Origin: Janibacter massiliensis
GTDB taxonomy: Bacteria > Actinomycetota > Actinomycetes > Actinomycetales > Dermatophilaceae
Reading direction: 5' to 3'
Assembly (NCBI RefSeq): GCF_900289115.1
Contig: NZ_LT985196.1
Span: 554,980 to 618,979 of the forward strand
Length of the DNA stretch: 64,000 nt
The notes below the pieces were generated by a model. The model was not told the origin of the DNA. It saw nothing but the letters and a program-made list of their open reading frames with translations, and did no database searches. A program made the position numbers and the translations under genes. Shown here in pieces: positions 34,424 to 43,806 of the stretch; the first letter of the stretch is position 1, and each line of letters opens with the position of its first letter.

Positions 34424-34983
34424 CCCGCACACCCCCCGGCACGCTGCCCGAACCGGCCGTTCCCGAACCGGCCGTTCCCGAGCGCAGCGCCCGGGTGGCC
34501 TCGATCGTCGGGGCCACGCGCGCGATCCTCGTCGAGCAGGGTTGGGAGGCGGTCTCGATGCGGACCATCGCCGCCGCGCTCGGGATCACCGCGCCCTCGC
34601 TGTACAAGCACGTGAAGAACAAGGACGCCCTCGCTGCGCTCCTCATCACCGACGGCCTGCTCGCCATGGGCACCGGGCTGCACGCCGCGATCGCTCGCGA
34701 CCCGTCACCCGCGGCGCTGCTGCCCGCCTACCGCCGGCTGGCGCTCGGCGACCCCGAGGTCTACCGGCTCGCGACGAGTGGCCCGCTCGATCGCGACGCG
34801 CTGCCCGACGGGCTCGAGGAGTGGGCCGGCTCGCCGTTCTTCCTCGTCACCGGCGACCCGCACCGCGCCCAGGCGCTGTGGGCCTGCGCGCACGGCATGG
34901 CGATCCTCGAGGTCGACGGCCGCTTCCCCGACCCGCGCGAGCTCGACTCCACGTGGGAGGCCGCCGCGCGGCAGTTCGCCTGA
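34420..34983 (+). CDS. TetR-family regulator (autoregulatory candidate)
   Basis: A 187-residue TetR-type repressor. The N-terminal tail contains an exact in-frame duplication (PEPAVPEPAVPE). The helix-turn-helix at about 28-70 reads GWEAVSMRTIAAALGITAPSLYKHVKNKDAL. The C-terminal domain (TetR_C / WHG-like: LPAYRRLALGDPEVYRLAT, HGMAILEVDGRF) binds an unknown ligand. It is translationally coupled to the SRPBCC gene, and the 42-bp dyad upstream of that gene is the natural target. It ends 2 bases from the convergent serS stop. Confidence 0.93.
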   Translation: MTRTPPGTLPEPAVPEPAVPERSARVASIVGATRAILVEQGWEAVSMRTIAAALGITAPSLYKHVKNKDALAALLITDGLLAMGTGLHAAIARDPSPAALLPAYRRLALGDPEVYRLATSGPLDRDALPDGLEEWAGSPFFLVTGDPHRAQALWACAHGMAILEVDGRFPDPRELDSTWEAAARQFA

Positions 34984-34985
34984 CG

Positions 34986-36254
34986 TCAGGCGGGCGCGAT
35001 GACGTCGAGGCCGACGAACGGGCGCAGCGCCTCGGGCACGACGACCGAGCCGTCCGCCTGCTGGTGGTTCTCGAGGATCGCGACGAGCCAGCGCGTCGTC
35101 GCGAGCGTCCCGTTGAGCGTCGCCGCGACCTGGGTGCGGCCCTCGGCGTCGCGGAACCGGGTGTTCAGCCGCCGCGCCTGGTACGTCGTGCAGTTGCTCG
35201 TCGAGGTCAGCTCCCGGTGCCGGCCCTGGGTGGGGACCCACGCCTCGCAGTCGAACTTCCGGGCCGCCGGACCGCCGAGGTCGCCGGCCGCCGTGTCGAT
35301 GACCCGATAGGGCACCTCGATGCGCGCGAGCATCTCCTTCTCGAACCCCAGGAGCTGCTCGTGCTCGGCCTGCGCCTGCTCCGGGTCGCAGTAGACGAAC
35401 ATCTCGAGCTTGTTGAACTGGTGGACGCGGATGATGCCGCGGGTGTCCTTGCCGTACGAGCCGGCCTCGCGCCGGTAGCACGTCGACCAGCCCGCGTACC
35501 GCCTCGGGCCGTCCGACAGATCGAGGATCTCGTCCGCGTGATACCCGGCGAGCGCCACCTCGGAGGTCCCCGTGAGGAAGAGGTCGTCCGCGGGCAGCTG
35601 GTAGACCTCCTCCTCGTGGGCGTCGATGAAGCCCGCGCCGGCCATGACGTCGCGCCGCACGAGGGTCGGGGTGATCATCGGGACGAAACCACGCTCCACC
35701 GCGAGCTGCAGCCCCATCTGGAGCAGCCCGAGCTCGAGCCGCGCACCCGGCCCGGTGAGGAAGTAGAAGCGGCTGCCGCCGACCTTCGTCCCGCGCTCCA
35801 TGTCGATGGCACCGAGCGCCTCGCCGAGCTCGAGGTGGTCCTTGGGCTCGAAGCCCTCGGCGGCGAAGTCCCGAGGGGTGCCGACCTCCTCGAGCACGAC
35901 GTAGTCGTCCTCGCCCCCGGTGGGAACGCCGTCGACGATGACGTTGCCGACCCGCCGCAGCAGCGCGTCGAGCTCGACCTGGGCCTCGTCCTTCGCGGCG
36001 TCGAGCTCCTTGACCCGCGCGGCGACCTCCTTGGTCCGCGCGAGCAGGGCCTGCTTCTCCTCGCCCCGGGACTTCGCCACGGACCTGCCCATCGCCTTCT
36101 GCTCCGCGCGCAGCGCCTCGAACTCGGCGATCGTCGCCCGGCGTCGCTCGTCCCCCGCGAGGATCTCGTCGATGAGCCCGGGGTCCTCCCCGCGGGCGCG
36201 CTGGCTGGCGCGGACGACGTCGGGGTTCTCGCGCAGGAGCTTGATGTCGATCAC
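34986..36254 (-). CDS. serS: Seryl-tRNA synthetase
   Basis: Class II aminoacyl-tRNA synthetase of 422 residues, the usual length. The N-terminal coiled coil (about 30-105) begins [21 protein letters not shown]. Catalytic motifs are [10 protein letters not shown] (motif 1 region), the [12 protein letters not shown] serine-binding loop, motif 2 [25 protein letters not shown], and motif 3 [21 protein letters not shown] 36254 is chosen; it overlaps the antiporter stop (GTGA). It charges tRNA-Ser (and tRNA-Sec if present). Confidence 0.98.
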   Translation of the reverse strand: MIDIKLLRENPDVVRASQRARGEDPGLIDEILAGDERRRATIAEFEALRAEQKAMGRSVAKSRGEEKQALLARTKEVAARVKELDAAKDEAQVELDALLRRVGNVIVDGVPTGGEDDYVVLEEVGTPRDFAAEGFEPKDHLELGEALGAIDMERGTKVGGSRFYFLTGPGARLELGLLQMGLQLAVERGFVPMITPTLVRRDVMAGAGFIDAHEEEVYQLPADDLFLTGTSEVALAGYHADEILDLSDGPRRYAGWSTCYRREAGSYGKDTRGIIRVHQFNKLEMFVYCDPEQAQAEHEQLLGFEKEMLARIEVPYRVIDTAAGDLGGPAARKFDCEAWVPTQGRHRELTSTSNCTTYQARRLNTRFRDAEGRTQVAATLNGTLATTRWLVAILENHQQADGSVVVPEALRPFVGLDVIAPA

Positions 36255-37627
36255 GCGGTCGAGGTTACCGGCGCGCCCGCGCCCGCCCCGCTCTCGCCGG
36301 GTCCACCCGGCCCGCGCGGTCGCACCTGCTTGCCCCGCTCCTTCCGGCGCTTCTCCAGCCGGGCCATCGCCGGTGTCGCGAGCACCCCGTGGAGGATGAC
36401 CGACAGGACGATGGTGAACGCGACGGTCGACCACAGCCACCGCTGGCCGTCGAAGGCAGCCGCCCCCGTCGCGTACGCGAGGTAGTAGAGCGAGCCGATG
36501 CCGCGCACCCCGAAGAACGCGGTGACGAGCCGCTCGCGGGAGTCGAGGCCGGAGACCTCCTTCGCCTTCGCGTGCCCCACGCGGAGCGCGAGGAGCGCCG
36601 AGAGGGGCCGCACGACGAGGACGAGGACGAGCGCGAGGAGGGCGCCGCGCCAGTCGAGGTGGGCCAGGAGCCCGTGGGTGAGCGCCATCCCGAGCAGGAG
36701 GAGGACGAAGAGGGTCATGAGCCGCTCGAGCCGCTCGACGACCTGGTGCATGTGCTCGTGGTACTCGTTGCCGCGTTCGGCGGAGCGGAGCGTCATCGCG
36801 GCGACGAAGACGGCGAGGAAGCCGTACCCGTGGAGAACCTCGGACGTGCCGTACGCGAGGAGCAGCGCGGCGAACGCCAGGAGCGGCTCGCCCTGCTCGG
36901 CCATCCGCAGCGATGGTGACGGGGCCCGGAAGGCGATCTTCGCCAGCACCCACCCGACGGCCAGGCCCGTGAGCACGCCGACCGCGACCTTGCCGACCAG
37001 CTCCCACCCGAACCACCCGGCGCCCCAGCTCGCGAACGCCCCCTCCGTCGCGGCGAGGATCGCGGCGTAGACGAACGGGAAGGCGAGCCCGTCGTTGAGC
37101 CCCGCCTCGGAGGTGAGCGCGAAGCGGACCTCGTCCTCCTCGTCGATCTCGTCCTCGTGGCCCTCGGTGACGGGCCCCTCGACCTGGATGTCCGAGGCGA
37201 GGACGGGGTCCGTCGGCGCGAGGACGGCCCCGAGGAGGAGCGCGGTCGCCGGAGCGAGCCCGAGCAGACCCCAGCCGAGGAGTGCGACCGCCCCGATGCA
37301 CAGCGGCATCGCGAGGAGCAGCAGCCGCCAGGTCACCGACCAGCGGCGGATGCTGCTCCAGCTGCGGAGATCGAGCGGACGGTCCAGCGCCAGCCCGACA
37401 CCCATGAGCGCGAGGAGGACGGTGACCTCCGTGACGTGCTCGACGACCGCGCGGTTCTCGACGGGGTCGAGGACGAGGCCGTCCGGGGTGGGGAGGAGCC
37501 CGATGAGCATGCCCATCGCGAGGAGCACGATCGGCGCGCTGATGGCGGCCTTGTGCAGGAGCGAGGGGAGGACGACCGCGGCGAGGAGGGCGATCCCCGA
37601 CACGAGGAAGACGACGTCGGCGGTCAC
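36251..37627 (-). CDS. CPA1-family Na+/H+ antiporter
   Basis: Membrane cation/proton antiporter of 458 residues with about twelve hydrophobic segments. Signature residues are [11 protein letters not shown] in the unwound helix and the ion-binding pair N-D in [12 protein letters not shown], followed by [14 protein letters not shown]. The acidic loop [13 protein letters not shown] precedes the N-D motif. A basic C-terminal tail ([15 protein letters not shown]) may be regulatory. It is translationally coupled to serS. Physiological role: pH and sodium homeostasis (family knowledge). Confidence 0.93.
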   Translation of the reverse strand: MTADVVFLVSGIALLAAVVLPSLLHKAAISAPIVLLAMGMLIGLLPTPDGLVLDPVENRAVVEHVTEVTVLLALMGVGLALDRPLDLRSWSSIRRWSVTWRLLLLAMPLCIGAVALLGWGLLGLAPATALLLGAVLAPTDPVLASDIQVEGPVTEGHEDEIDEEDEVRFALTSEAGLNDGLAFPFVYAAILAATEGAFASWGAGWFGWELVGKVAVGVLTGLAVGWVLAKIAFRAPSPSLRMAEQGEPLLAFAALLLAYGTSEVLHGYGFLAVFVAAMTLRSAERGNEYHEHMHQVVERLERLMTLFVLLLLGMALTHGLLAHLDWRGALLALVLVLVVRPLSALLALRVGHAKAKEVSGLDSRERLVTAFFGVRGIGSLYYLAYATGAAAFDGQRWLWSTVAFTIVLSVILHGVLATPAMARLEKRRKERGKQVRPRGPGGPGESGAGAGAPVTSTA

Positions 37628-37712
37628 CGCGTCACCCTACGTCGCCGATCCGGCGCCGCCATCCCCCCGAAGGGAGGGGCCGCCCGCGGGGGGCGGGGGG
37701 TACCGTCGCCGC

Positions 37713-38957
37713 GTGCCCGGATCCTGGACCGCCCTCGCCCTCGTCGCGCTGCTCGAGGCCGCCCTCGTCGTGCTCGCGATCGTCGTGACCGAGTCCACGA
37801 CCCGGGCGGCGCTGGGCCGCCCCCGGACCGAGCCGGGTCGGCACGCCCGGCCGCGCCCGTCCCGCGGGGTCTTCCGCCCCGCGGCTGCTCGCCGGGGGCT
37901 GGCCGGGAAGGGGGCGCCCGCCGGGAAGGACGTGGCCGAGCCCGTGCGGCTCAAGCGGGCGGCCGTCATCGTCAACCCGACGAAGTTCGCCAGCGCGGCG
38001 GCGCTCGCCGGCGTGCGCGCGCGGCTGGATCGGGTGTGCCGGGAGCAGGGCTGGAACGTGCCGCTCGTCCTGGAGACGACCGCCGAGGACCCCGGGACGG
38101 GTCAGGCCCGCGAGGCGCTGCAGGCCGGGGTCGACGTCGTCTGCCCGCTCGGTGGCGACGGGACGATCCGCGCGGTCGCGGCGGCGCTGGCGGGGACGAG
38201 CACGCCGATCGGCCTGCTGCCGGGCGGGACCGGCAACCTGCTGGCCCGCAACCTCGGTGCGCCCGTCGACTCGATCGAGGCGGCGATGGTGACGGCGTGC
38301 ACGGGCCGCAACCGACCGATCGACGTCGGCTGGCTGCGGATCGACCCGCCGGAGGGGGACACCACCGACGACGAGGGCCACGCCGACGAGCCGCAGCGCG
38401 GGCCGGAGCTCGACGCGCATCTCTTCCTCGTGATGGCGGGGCTCGGGTACGACGCCGCGATCATGGAGGAGACCTCGGAGGCCTCGAAGAAGCGCTTCGG
38501 GTGGCCGGCGTACGTGCTCACGGGGCTGCGCGAGCTCGGACGGGCCCGCTTCCCCGTGCGGGTGACGGTGGACGGCGAGCCGCCGGTGGGGCGACGGGTG
38601 AAGACCGTGCTCGTCGGCAACTGCGGCCGGGTCCAGGGTGGCGTGGCGCTCCTGCCGGAGGCGAAGGTCGACGACGGGCGGCTCGATGCGCTACTGCTCG
38701 CGCCGAAGGGCCCGCTGTCGTGGCTCGAGATCGCGACGTCGATCATCACCCGCGGCGCGACCGGCTCGTCCCGGATGAAGGTGCTGCAGGGGTCGCGGAT
38801 GGAGGTGCGCACGCCGCGCCCCCAGGCGATCGAGATCGACGGCGACGCGATCGGGACGGCGAGCCACGTCATCGCGACGGTCCGACGACGAGCCCTCCTC
38901 GTCCGCGTCGAAGCCCTCACCCAGAGCGCCGCCAAGACCGACAAACCCGGCACCTGA
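37713..38957 (+). CDS. Diacylglycerol-kinase-family lipid kinase
   Basis: A 414-residue protein with an N-terminal membrane segment (residues 5-25), a basic low-complexity linker and a DAGK catalytic domain from about 83. It has AAVIVNPTKF, the GGDGT ATP-binding loop (PLGGDGTIRAVAAAL), LLPGGTGNLLARNL, and LVGNCGRVQGGVALLPEAKVDDG; the second domain ends in EIDGD. It would phosphorylate diacylglycerol or a related lipid at the inner membrane face. GTG 37713 is 6 bases after TACCGT, so the transcript is probably leaderless. Confidence 0.92.
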   Translation: MPGSWTALALVALLEAALVVLAIVVTESTTRAALGRPRTEPGRHARPRPSRGVFRPAAARRGLAGKGAPAGKDVAEPVRLKRAAVIVNPTKFASAAALAGVRARLDRVCREQGWNVPLVLETTAEDPGTGQAREALQAGVDVVCPLGGDGTIRAVAAALAGTSTPIGLLPGGTGNLLARNLGAPVDSIEAAMVTACTGRNRPIDVGWLRIDPPEGDTTDDEGHADEPQRGPELDAHLFLVMAGLGYDAAIMEETSEASKKRFGWPAYVLTGLRELGRARFPVRVTVDGEPPVGRRVKTVLVGNCGRVQGGVALLPEAKVDDGRLDALLLAPKGPLSWLEIATSIITRGATGSSRMKVLQGSRMEVRTPRPQAIEIDGDAIGTASHVIATVRRRALLVRVEALTQSAAKTDKPGT

Positions 38958-38960
38958 TTC

Positions 38961-39035
38961 CTGCATTTGCGCGCGCAATTGCAATCTGCGCGCCGAGTAT
39001 CACGCGCAGATGTCACCGATGGCGCGCAGATCTCG
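38961..39035 (+). repeat. 75-bp palindromic intergenic repeat, copy 1
   Basis: Lies between convergent lipid kinase and efeB. It has a TTGCGCGCGCAA-type palindrome, then AATCTGCGCGC facing GCGCGCAGAT twice. Five copies are present in the window (others at 41583, 41781, 61997, 63752). Confidence 0.85.
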
Positions 39036-39071
39036 AACCTTCGATGCGGCTCGCCCGTCGTTCGAGGTGGG

Positions 39072-40373
39072 TCAGCCGAGCAGCTGCGTGCCCCAGTCCT
39101 CACCCTCGCCGAGCCCGCCGGGGCAGGCGAAGACCGCCGATCCGGTGTGCTCGATGTACTCGTTCAGCAGGTCCGAGCGCGACAGCGCCCGCTGAATCGG
39201 GACGAATTGCCGTCCCACGTCCCGGCAGAAGGCGATGAAGAACAGCCCCGCGTCGAGGTGCCCCAGCCCGTCGCTGCCGTCGATGAAGGTGTACCCGCGC
39301 CGCAGGATCCGCCGCCCGCCGTGGCTCGACGGGTGGGCCAGCCGCACGTGCGAACGGACGTCGATCGCGCTCGCGCCGTCGGTACCGGGCCTGGTGAAGT
39401 CGGGCTGCTCGAACTCGTCCTTCCCGCCGAGCGGGGCACCGCTGAGCTTCGCCCGACCGATCGACGCCTCCTGCTCCTGCAGGGTGCTGCGGTCCCAGAC
39501 CTCGATGTTCATCCGGATCCGCCGCGCGACGAGGTACGTCCCGCCGGTCATCCACGACGCTCCCGGGACGTCCTGCGCCTGGACCCAGACGTGGTCCTGC
39601 AGCGCGGCGCCCTCCTCTGCCTTGATGTTGCTCGTGCCGTCCTTGAAGCCGAAGAGGTTGCGCGGGGTCGCCTGGCTCGTCGAGGTCGACGAGGTACGGC
39701 CGAACCCGAGCTGGCTCCACCGCACCGCGACCGTGCCGAACCCGAGCCGGATGAGGTTGCGCACGGCGTGGACCGCGACCTGCGGGTCGTCGGCGCACGC
39801 CTGGATGCACAGGTCGCCGCCCGAACGCGCGGGATCGAGGTCGTCACCGCCGAACCGCGGGAGGTCCTCCAGGCCCGCGGGCCGACGCGTCTCGAGCCCG
39901 AACCGGCGGAAGAGCGAGGGCCCGTACCCGATGGTGATCGTCAGTCCGGCCGGAGGGAGGTCGAGCGCCTCGCCGGTGTCCGTCGGGACGCCGTGGGGTC
40001 CGAGGCCGACAGCACCGCCCGGCGCGGCCTCGGCTCCGGCGACCATCCGCTCGGCCGCCCGGGTCCACGCCCTCAGCATGTCCTGCAGCGCCTGCCGGTC
40101 GTCGGTCGTCACGTCGAGCGCCACGAAGTGCATGCGATCCTGCGCCGGGGTCGTCACCCCGGCCTGGTGGTCACCGCGGAAGGGGTGGGTCCGACCAGCC
40201 GGGTCGTCCCCGCCGTCCGCCGGGGCGGCCGGCGCCTGCTGCCCGGGACCGCCGAACGCCTGCGCCGCCGCAAGACCACCGGCGAGAGTTGCCCCCGCGG
40301 CCGTGGCGAGGAGGTGCCTTCGTCGAGGCCCGGCCGCACCGCTGGCCGTCGTCCGATCCGTCGACCCGCTCAT
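39072..40373 (-). CDS. efeB: Deferrochelatase / dye-decolourising peroxidase EfeB
   Basis: Haem peroxidase of 433 residues exported by the Tat route: the twin-arginine-like PRRRHLLATAAGATL leads the signal. The DyP landmarks are GFKDGTSN (GxxDG, catalytic aspartate), a VRWSQLGFGR arginine region, and the distal RGYTFIDG..GLFFIAFCRD region with the proximal haem histidine expected earlier (HVRLAHPSSHGGRRILRRG). It works outside the membrane with EfeO in ferrous iron uptake. ATG 40373 overlaps the efeO stop (ATGA). Confidence 0.95.
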   Translation of the reverse strand: MSGSTDRTTASGAAGPRRRHLLATAAGATLAGGLAAAQAFGGPGQQAPAAPADGGDDPAGRTHPFRGDHQAGVTTPAQDRMHFVALDVTTDDRQALQDMLRAWTRAAERMVAGAEAAPGGAVGLGPHGVPTDTGEALDLPPAGLTITIGYGPSLFRRFGLETRRPAGLEDLPRFGGDDLDPARSGGDLCIQACADDPQVAVHAVRNLIRLGFGTVAVRWSQLGFGRTSSTSTSQATPRNLFGFKDGTSNIKAEEGAALQDHVWVQAQDVPGASWMTGGTYLVARRIRMNIEVWDRSTLQEQEASIGRAKLSGAPLGGKDEFEQPDFTRPGTDGASAIDVRSHVRLAHPSSHGGRRILRRGYTFIDGSDGLGHLDAGLFFIAFCRDVGRQFVPIQRALSRSDLLNEYIEHTGSAVFACPGGLGEGEDWGTQLLG

Positions 40374-41515
40374 CGTGTCCCGACGACGCCCGCGACCTTC
40401 GCGACCTCCTCGCTCAGGGCGTCGAGGGCCTTCGAGAGCGCCTTGACCTCGTCCGTGCTCAGGTCGGTGTACGGCGCCCAGCCGTCCCCGCGCTGGTGCT
40501 TCGCGAGGAGCGTCTCGAGGGCCTTCGTCCGCTCGTCGATCCGCTCGACGAGCTCCGGGTCCTCCTCCTCGAGGTAGGGCCGCAGCGCCTGGATCGCCGC
40601 CGTGCTCCCGTCGAGGTTGGCGTCGAAGTCCCACAGGTCCATGTGGCTGTACCGCTCCTCCTCGCCGGTGATCTTGCCGGTGGCGATCTCGTCGAGGAGG
40701 GCCTTGCTCCCGTTCGCGAGCTGCAGCTCGTCGAGCTCGACCTCCTTCGCCCTCGACACCAGCGTGCGCACGTCCTCCAGGAGCTGGTCGGCGATCGTCG
40801 CGCTGTCCTCCCTCAGGCCGGTCTTCCACAGGTCGCGCTCGAGGCGGTGGTACCCGGTGAACCGCATGCCCTCGTCGATGACGTCCTCCCGGCCGTCGAT
40901 CTTCGGGTCGAGGTCGCCGAACGACTCGGCGACGGGCTCGATCCGCTCCCAGTAGACCCGCGCACGCGGGTACAGCCGCTTGGCCTCGGTGACGTCCCCC
41001 CGCTTGACCGCGGCGACGAACCTCTCCGTCTCGCTCTCGAAGGCGTCCGCCTGGCTGCTCACGTAACGCTGGTACGCGTCGGTGGCCTCGACGAGGCGCT
41101 CGTCGTCGGTCTTGTCGACCGCCTCGCCCGTCACCGTGAACGGAGCCCGGATGCCCTGGCCGACCAGGCCCGGCTTGCACGCCGTCTCGTACGTCCCCGG
41201 CTCGTCGAGGCGGACGAGGAAGCGGCGCTCGAGGCCGGGGCCGATGTTCTCGACCTCGCCCATGACGCGGTCACCCTCGGCGTAGACGTAGAACTCGTTG
41301 ACCTTCGTGCCGGTGTTGCGCACCGTGAACTCGATCTGACCCGCCGGGGCCTCGGTGCGGGCGACCTGGCACTCGCTGTCGGTGGCGGTGACCGCGATGG
41401 CGCCCTCGGCGCCCGTCCTCCCCTCCGTCAGGCCGCACCCGGCGAGCACGACGGCCGCGGTGGAGATTCCTGCGAGGGAGCGGACGACGGTGCGAGGGCG
41501 GGACGAGGTGGGCAT
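40370..41515 (-). CDS. efeO: Iron uptake lipoprotein EfeO (M75 peptidase-like)
   Basis: Exported lipoprotein of 381 residues. The signal ends in VVLAGC (lipobox). An N-terminal cupredoxin domain (about 40-125, with EFYVYAEGDRVMGEVENIGPG) is followed by the imelysin-like M75 domain with GYHRLERDLW (HxxE metal motif) and YSHMDLWDFDANLDG. It collects ferrous iron for the EfeU permease and acts with EfeB. No efeU gene lies next to it; upstream is a repeat-rich gap and then a DoxX gene on the other strand. Confidence 0.95.
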   Translation of the reverse strand: MPTSSRPRTVVRSLAGISTAAVVLAGCGLTEGRTGAEGAIAVTATDSECQVARTEAPAGQIEFTVRNTGTKVNEFYVYAEGDRVMGEVENIGPGLERRFLVRLDEPGTYETACKPGLVGQGIRAPFTVTGEAVDKTDDERLVEATDAYQRYVSSQADAFESETERFVAAVKRGDVTEAKRLYPRARVYWERIEPVAESFGDLDPKIDGREDVIDEGMRFTGYHRLERDLWKTGLREDSATIADQLLEDVRTLVSRAKEVELDELQLANGSKALLDEIATGKITGEEERYSHMDLWDFDANLDGSTAAIQALRPYLEEEDPELVERIDERTKALETLLAKHQRGDGWAPYTDLSTDEVKALSKALDALSEEVAKVAGVVGTR

Positions 41516-41582
41516 GCGGGTTCCTCCGGATCGGGCGGTCGGGCACGCGGCCGGCGCGCCGACCAAGGTGAGGCCCTCCTTC

Positions 41583-41657
41583 CTGCAGTTGCGCGCGCAT
41601 TTGCCATCTGCGCGCCGAACATCGCGCGCAGATGGCAGCGTCGACGCGCAGATCTCG
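41583..41657 (+). repeat. 75-bp palindromic intergenic repeat, copy 2
   Basis: Same layout as copy 1: TTGCGCGCGCA block, CATCTGCGCGC, then GCGCGCAGAT and ACGCGCAGAT. It lies upstream of efeO. Confidence 0.85.
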
Positions 41658-41780
41658 AGCCCCGGCCCGGACGTTGGCAGCGGCAGCCAGACCGTGGCTG
41701 GCATGGCGATGCAGTGCCGACCGGCGTGGCCGGGGTCGCCGGGTGGAGCCACGGATCCGCACGCGGATCGGGCGGGCTGA

Positions 41781-41855
41781 CGGGATCTGCGCGTCGAATG
41801 AGACATCCGCGCGTGAAATACCGCGCGCAGATGTCAGTTGCGCGCGCAATTGCGG
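41781..41855 (-). repeat. 75-bp palindromic intergenic repeat, copy 3
   Basis: Inverted relative to copy 2. It ends 14 bases before the DoxX-like start, so the repeat lies in the 5' region of that gene. Confidence 0.85.
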
Positions 41856-41869
41856 GGAGGATGGGGGGT

Positions 41870-42265
41870 ATGCGCGCGACGACGAAGTTCCTCAGCGGGA
41901 TGTACGCGGTGACCGGGGTGCTGCACCTTGCCGTGCCGCGGGTCTACGACGACATCATCCCCGTCCCCCTCGGCCGCTGGGACCGGGAGCTGACCTACCT
42001 CTCGGGCGTCGCCGAGCTGGCCTGCGCCGCCGGCCTCGCCCACCCCCGCACCCGACGTGGCGCCGCGTGGGCCAGTGCCGCCCTCCTCGTCGCCGTCTTC
42101 CCCGCGAACGTCCAGATGGCGGTCGACCTCGTGCCCCGCGCGGCACGCCGACCGACCGGCAAGCGGGTCGCCGCCGCCGCCACGGCGATCGCACGACTCC
42201 CCGGCCAGTGGCCCCTCATCGCGTGGTCCCTCGCCGAGGCTCGCCAGCCGCACGGCGCGCGCTGA
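41870..42265 (+). CDS. DoxX-like small membrane protein
   Basis: A 131-residue integral membrane protein with about four hydrophobic segments, resembling the DoxX/COG4270 group: GVLHLAVPRVYDDIIPVPLGRWDRELTYLSGVAELACAAGL is the family core. The group is linked to redox or stress roles but has no firm function. ATG 41870 is preceded by GGGGAGG and ATGGGGGGT; ATG 41861 would add three residues. A repeat copy sits immediately upstream. Confidence 0.82.
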   Translation: MRATTKFLSGMYAVTGVLHLAVPRVYDDIIPVPLGRWDRELTYLSGVAELACAAGLAHPRTRRGAAWASAALLVAVFPANVQMAVDLVPRAARRPTGKRVAAAATAIARLPGQWPLIAWSLAEARQPHGAR

Positions 42266-42346
42266 CCGAGACCCGGGGACCGGGCCCGCCGAATCGGCCC
42301 CGGGCACCGAGCACCGGACTGGGTATCGGGATGGGTACGCGCACCC

Positions 42347-43759
42347 ATGACCGACGACACCGGCGCGTCGAGACTCGACGGCATGACGAGCCTCGCCCTC
42401 CCCCGCACCGCGACGAGCGCCACGACGAACCCCGCGTCGACGGCCCCCACGGCCCCGTCGACGGCCACCGACCCGCACCCCGCCCCGCGGCGCGACCACC
42501 TCATCGACCTCCTGCGCATCGCCTCCGCCGGCGTCGTCGTGACGATGCACTGGCTCTCGACCCGGGTCTGGGTCGACGGCGACGGCATGCACTCGACCCT
42601 CGCCCTCGAGGGACGGACGATCTTCGTCCTCGGCTGGCTCCTGCAGGTCATGCCAGTCCTGTTCATCGCGGGCGGCTTCGCGAACACGAAGGTCGTCGAC
42701 TCCTGCCGCGCGAAGGGCCAGAGCGCGACCGACTACCTCGGCATCCGCGCCCGGCGGCTGACCACGCCCCTGGTCCTCCTCGCCGCGGTCATCGTCCCCG
42801 TGACGGTCGTCGGCAACCTCATGGACCCCTCGATCGGCGCGATGCTCGGCGACCAGGCCGCCCGGCCGCTGTGGTTCCTCGCCGTCTACCTCGTCATCAC
42901 CGCCGCCGCGCCGCTCATGGTGCGTGCGCACGACCGGTCCGGCCTCGCCGTCCCCGCCGCGCTGGTGCTCCTCGCACTCGGGCTCGACCTGGTCCGCTAC
43001 GAGGTGGGCACGCTCGGCGGTGTCAACGTCGGCATGCTCGCGATGTACACGAACCTCGTCGTCGTGTGGCTCTTCGTCCACCAGCTCGGCATCATCCACG
43101 CCCGCGGCGTCTTCGCGCGGGTGCCGGCGTGGGGGCTCGTCGCGGTCGCCGGCGCCGTCGCGGCGCTCATCACGGTCATGGTCGACCTCGGCCCCTGGCC
43201 CGCCGCGATGGTCGGCACCGCCGAGGACCGCGACACCAACCTCCTTCCCCCGACCGTCATCATCGGCCTCCTCGGCCTCGTCCAGATGATGGTCATCGCC
43301 CTCGTCTCCCGCGCCACCGCCCGCTGGAACCCCTCGACGAGCACGGTGCAGCGGATCGGCGTCCTCAACGCGCTGATGATGGTCGTCTACCTCTGGCACG
43401 TCCCGGTCATCGCGACGGCCATCGGCATCGGCCTCCTCGCTCCCGACACCCTCCTGCCCTCGGACGAGGCGACCTGGTGGGCCATGCGCCCCGGCTGGTT
43501 CCTCGCCTGCGGCCTGCTGCTGCTCGGGATCACGCGGCTCGCCGTCCGCTGGGAGCTGTTCTGCGCCCGCTTCGCCGTATCGCGCCAACCGGTCCGGGTC
43601 GTCCTCGGCGCCCTCGCGGCGACCGCCGGAACCTTCCTCGTGTGGCAGTACGGCCTGCTGACGACCGACCCGCTGGCGGTCACCGGCCTCGCCCTCGTCC
43701 TCCTCGGCGCTGCGGTGCTGACCACCCGTGAGCGCAAGGCGCCGGTCCGGCTCGCCTGA
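42347..43759 (+). CDS. Acyltransferase-3-family membrane protein
   Basis: Membrane O-acyltransferase-type protein of 470 residues with about ten to twelve hydrophobic segments. After a 45-residue S/T/P-rich N-tail, the domain opens HLIDLLRIASAGVVVTMHW with the conserved R and H. It continues with GRTIFVLGWLLQVMPVLFIAGGFAN and RARRLTTPLVLLAAV. Family members acylate cell-envelope glycans or lipids. Neighbours give no substrate hint. Confidence 0.88.
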   Translation: MTDDTGASRLDGMTSLALPRTATSATTNPASTAPTAPSTATDPHPAPRRDHLIDLLRIASAGVVVTMHWLSTRVWVDGDGMHSTLALEGRTIFVLGWLLQVMPVLFIAGGFANTKVVDSCRAKGQSATDYLGIRARRLTTPLVLLAAVIVPVTVVGNLMDPSIGAMLGDQAARPLWFLAVYLVITAAAPLMVRAHDRSGLAVPAALVLLALGLDLVRYEVGTLGGVNVGMLAMYTNLVVVWLFVHQLGIIHARGVFARVPAWGLVAVAGAVAALITVMVDLGPWPAAMVGTAEDRDTNLLPPTVIIGLLGLVQMMVIALVSRATARWNPSTSTVQRIGVLNALMMVVYLWHVPVIATAIGIGLLAPDTLLPSDEATWWAMRPGWFLACGLLLLGITRLAVRWELFCARFAVSRQPVRVVLGALAATAGTFLVWQYGLLTTDPLAVTGLALVLLGAAVLTTRERKAPVRLA

Positions 43760-43806
43760 GTCGCCACGATCGAGACCACGCGCCCGGTCTTCGTAGGCTG
43801 GGCACC

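Larger units (their letters stand above)
41516..41869. other. Gene-free gap between efeO and DoxX-like gene
   Basis: No gene supported. The gap holds two copies of the 75-bp palindromic repeat in opposite orientation, about 120 bases apart, plus a short perfect hairpin GATCCGC / GCGGATC near 41754-41769. Promoters for both divergent genes should lie here; no iron box was found. Confidence 0.7.

Noticed and set aside
34978..34991. Palindrome GCCTGACGTCAGGC holding the stops of tetR and serS
   Set aside because: Explained by two genes that both end Ala-stop and converge with a 2-base gap; too short for a convincing terminator.
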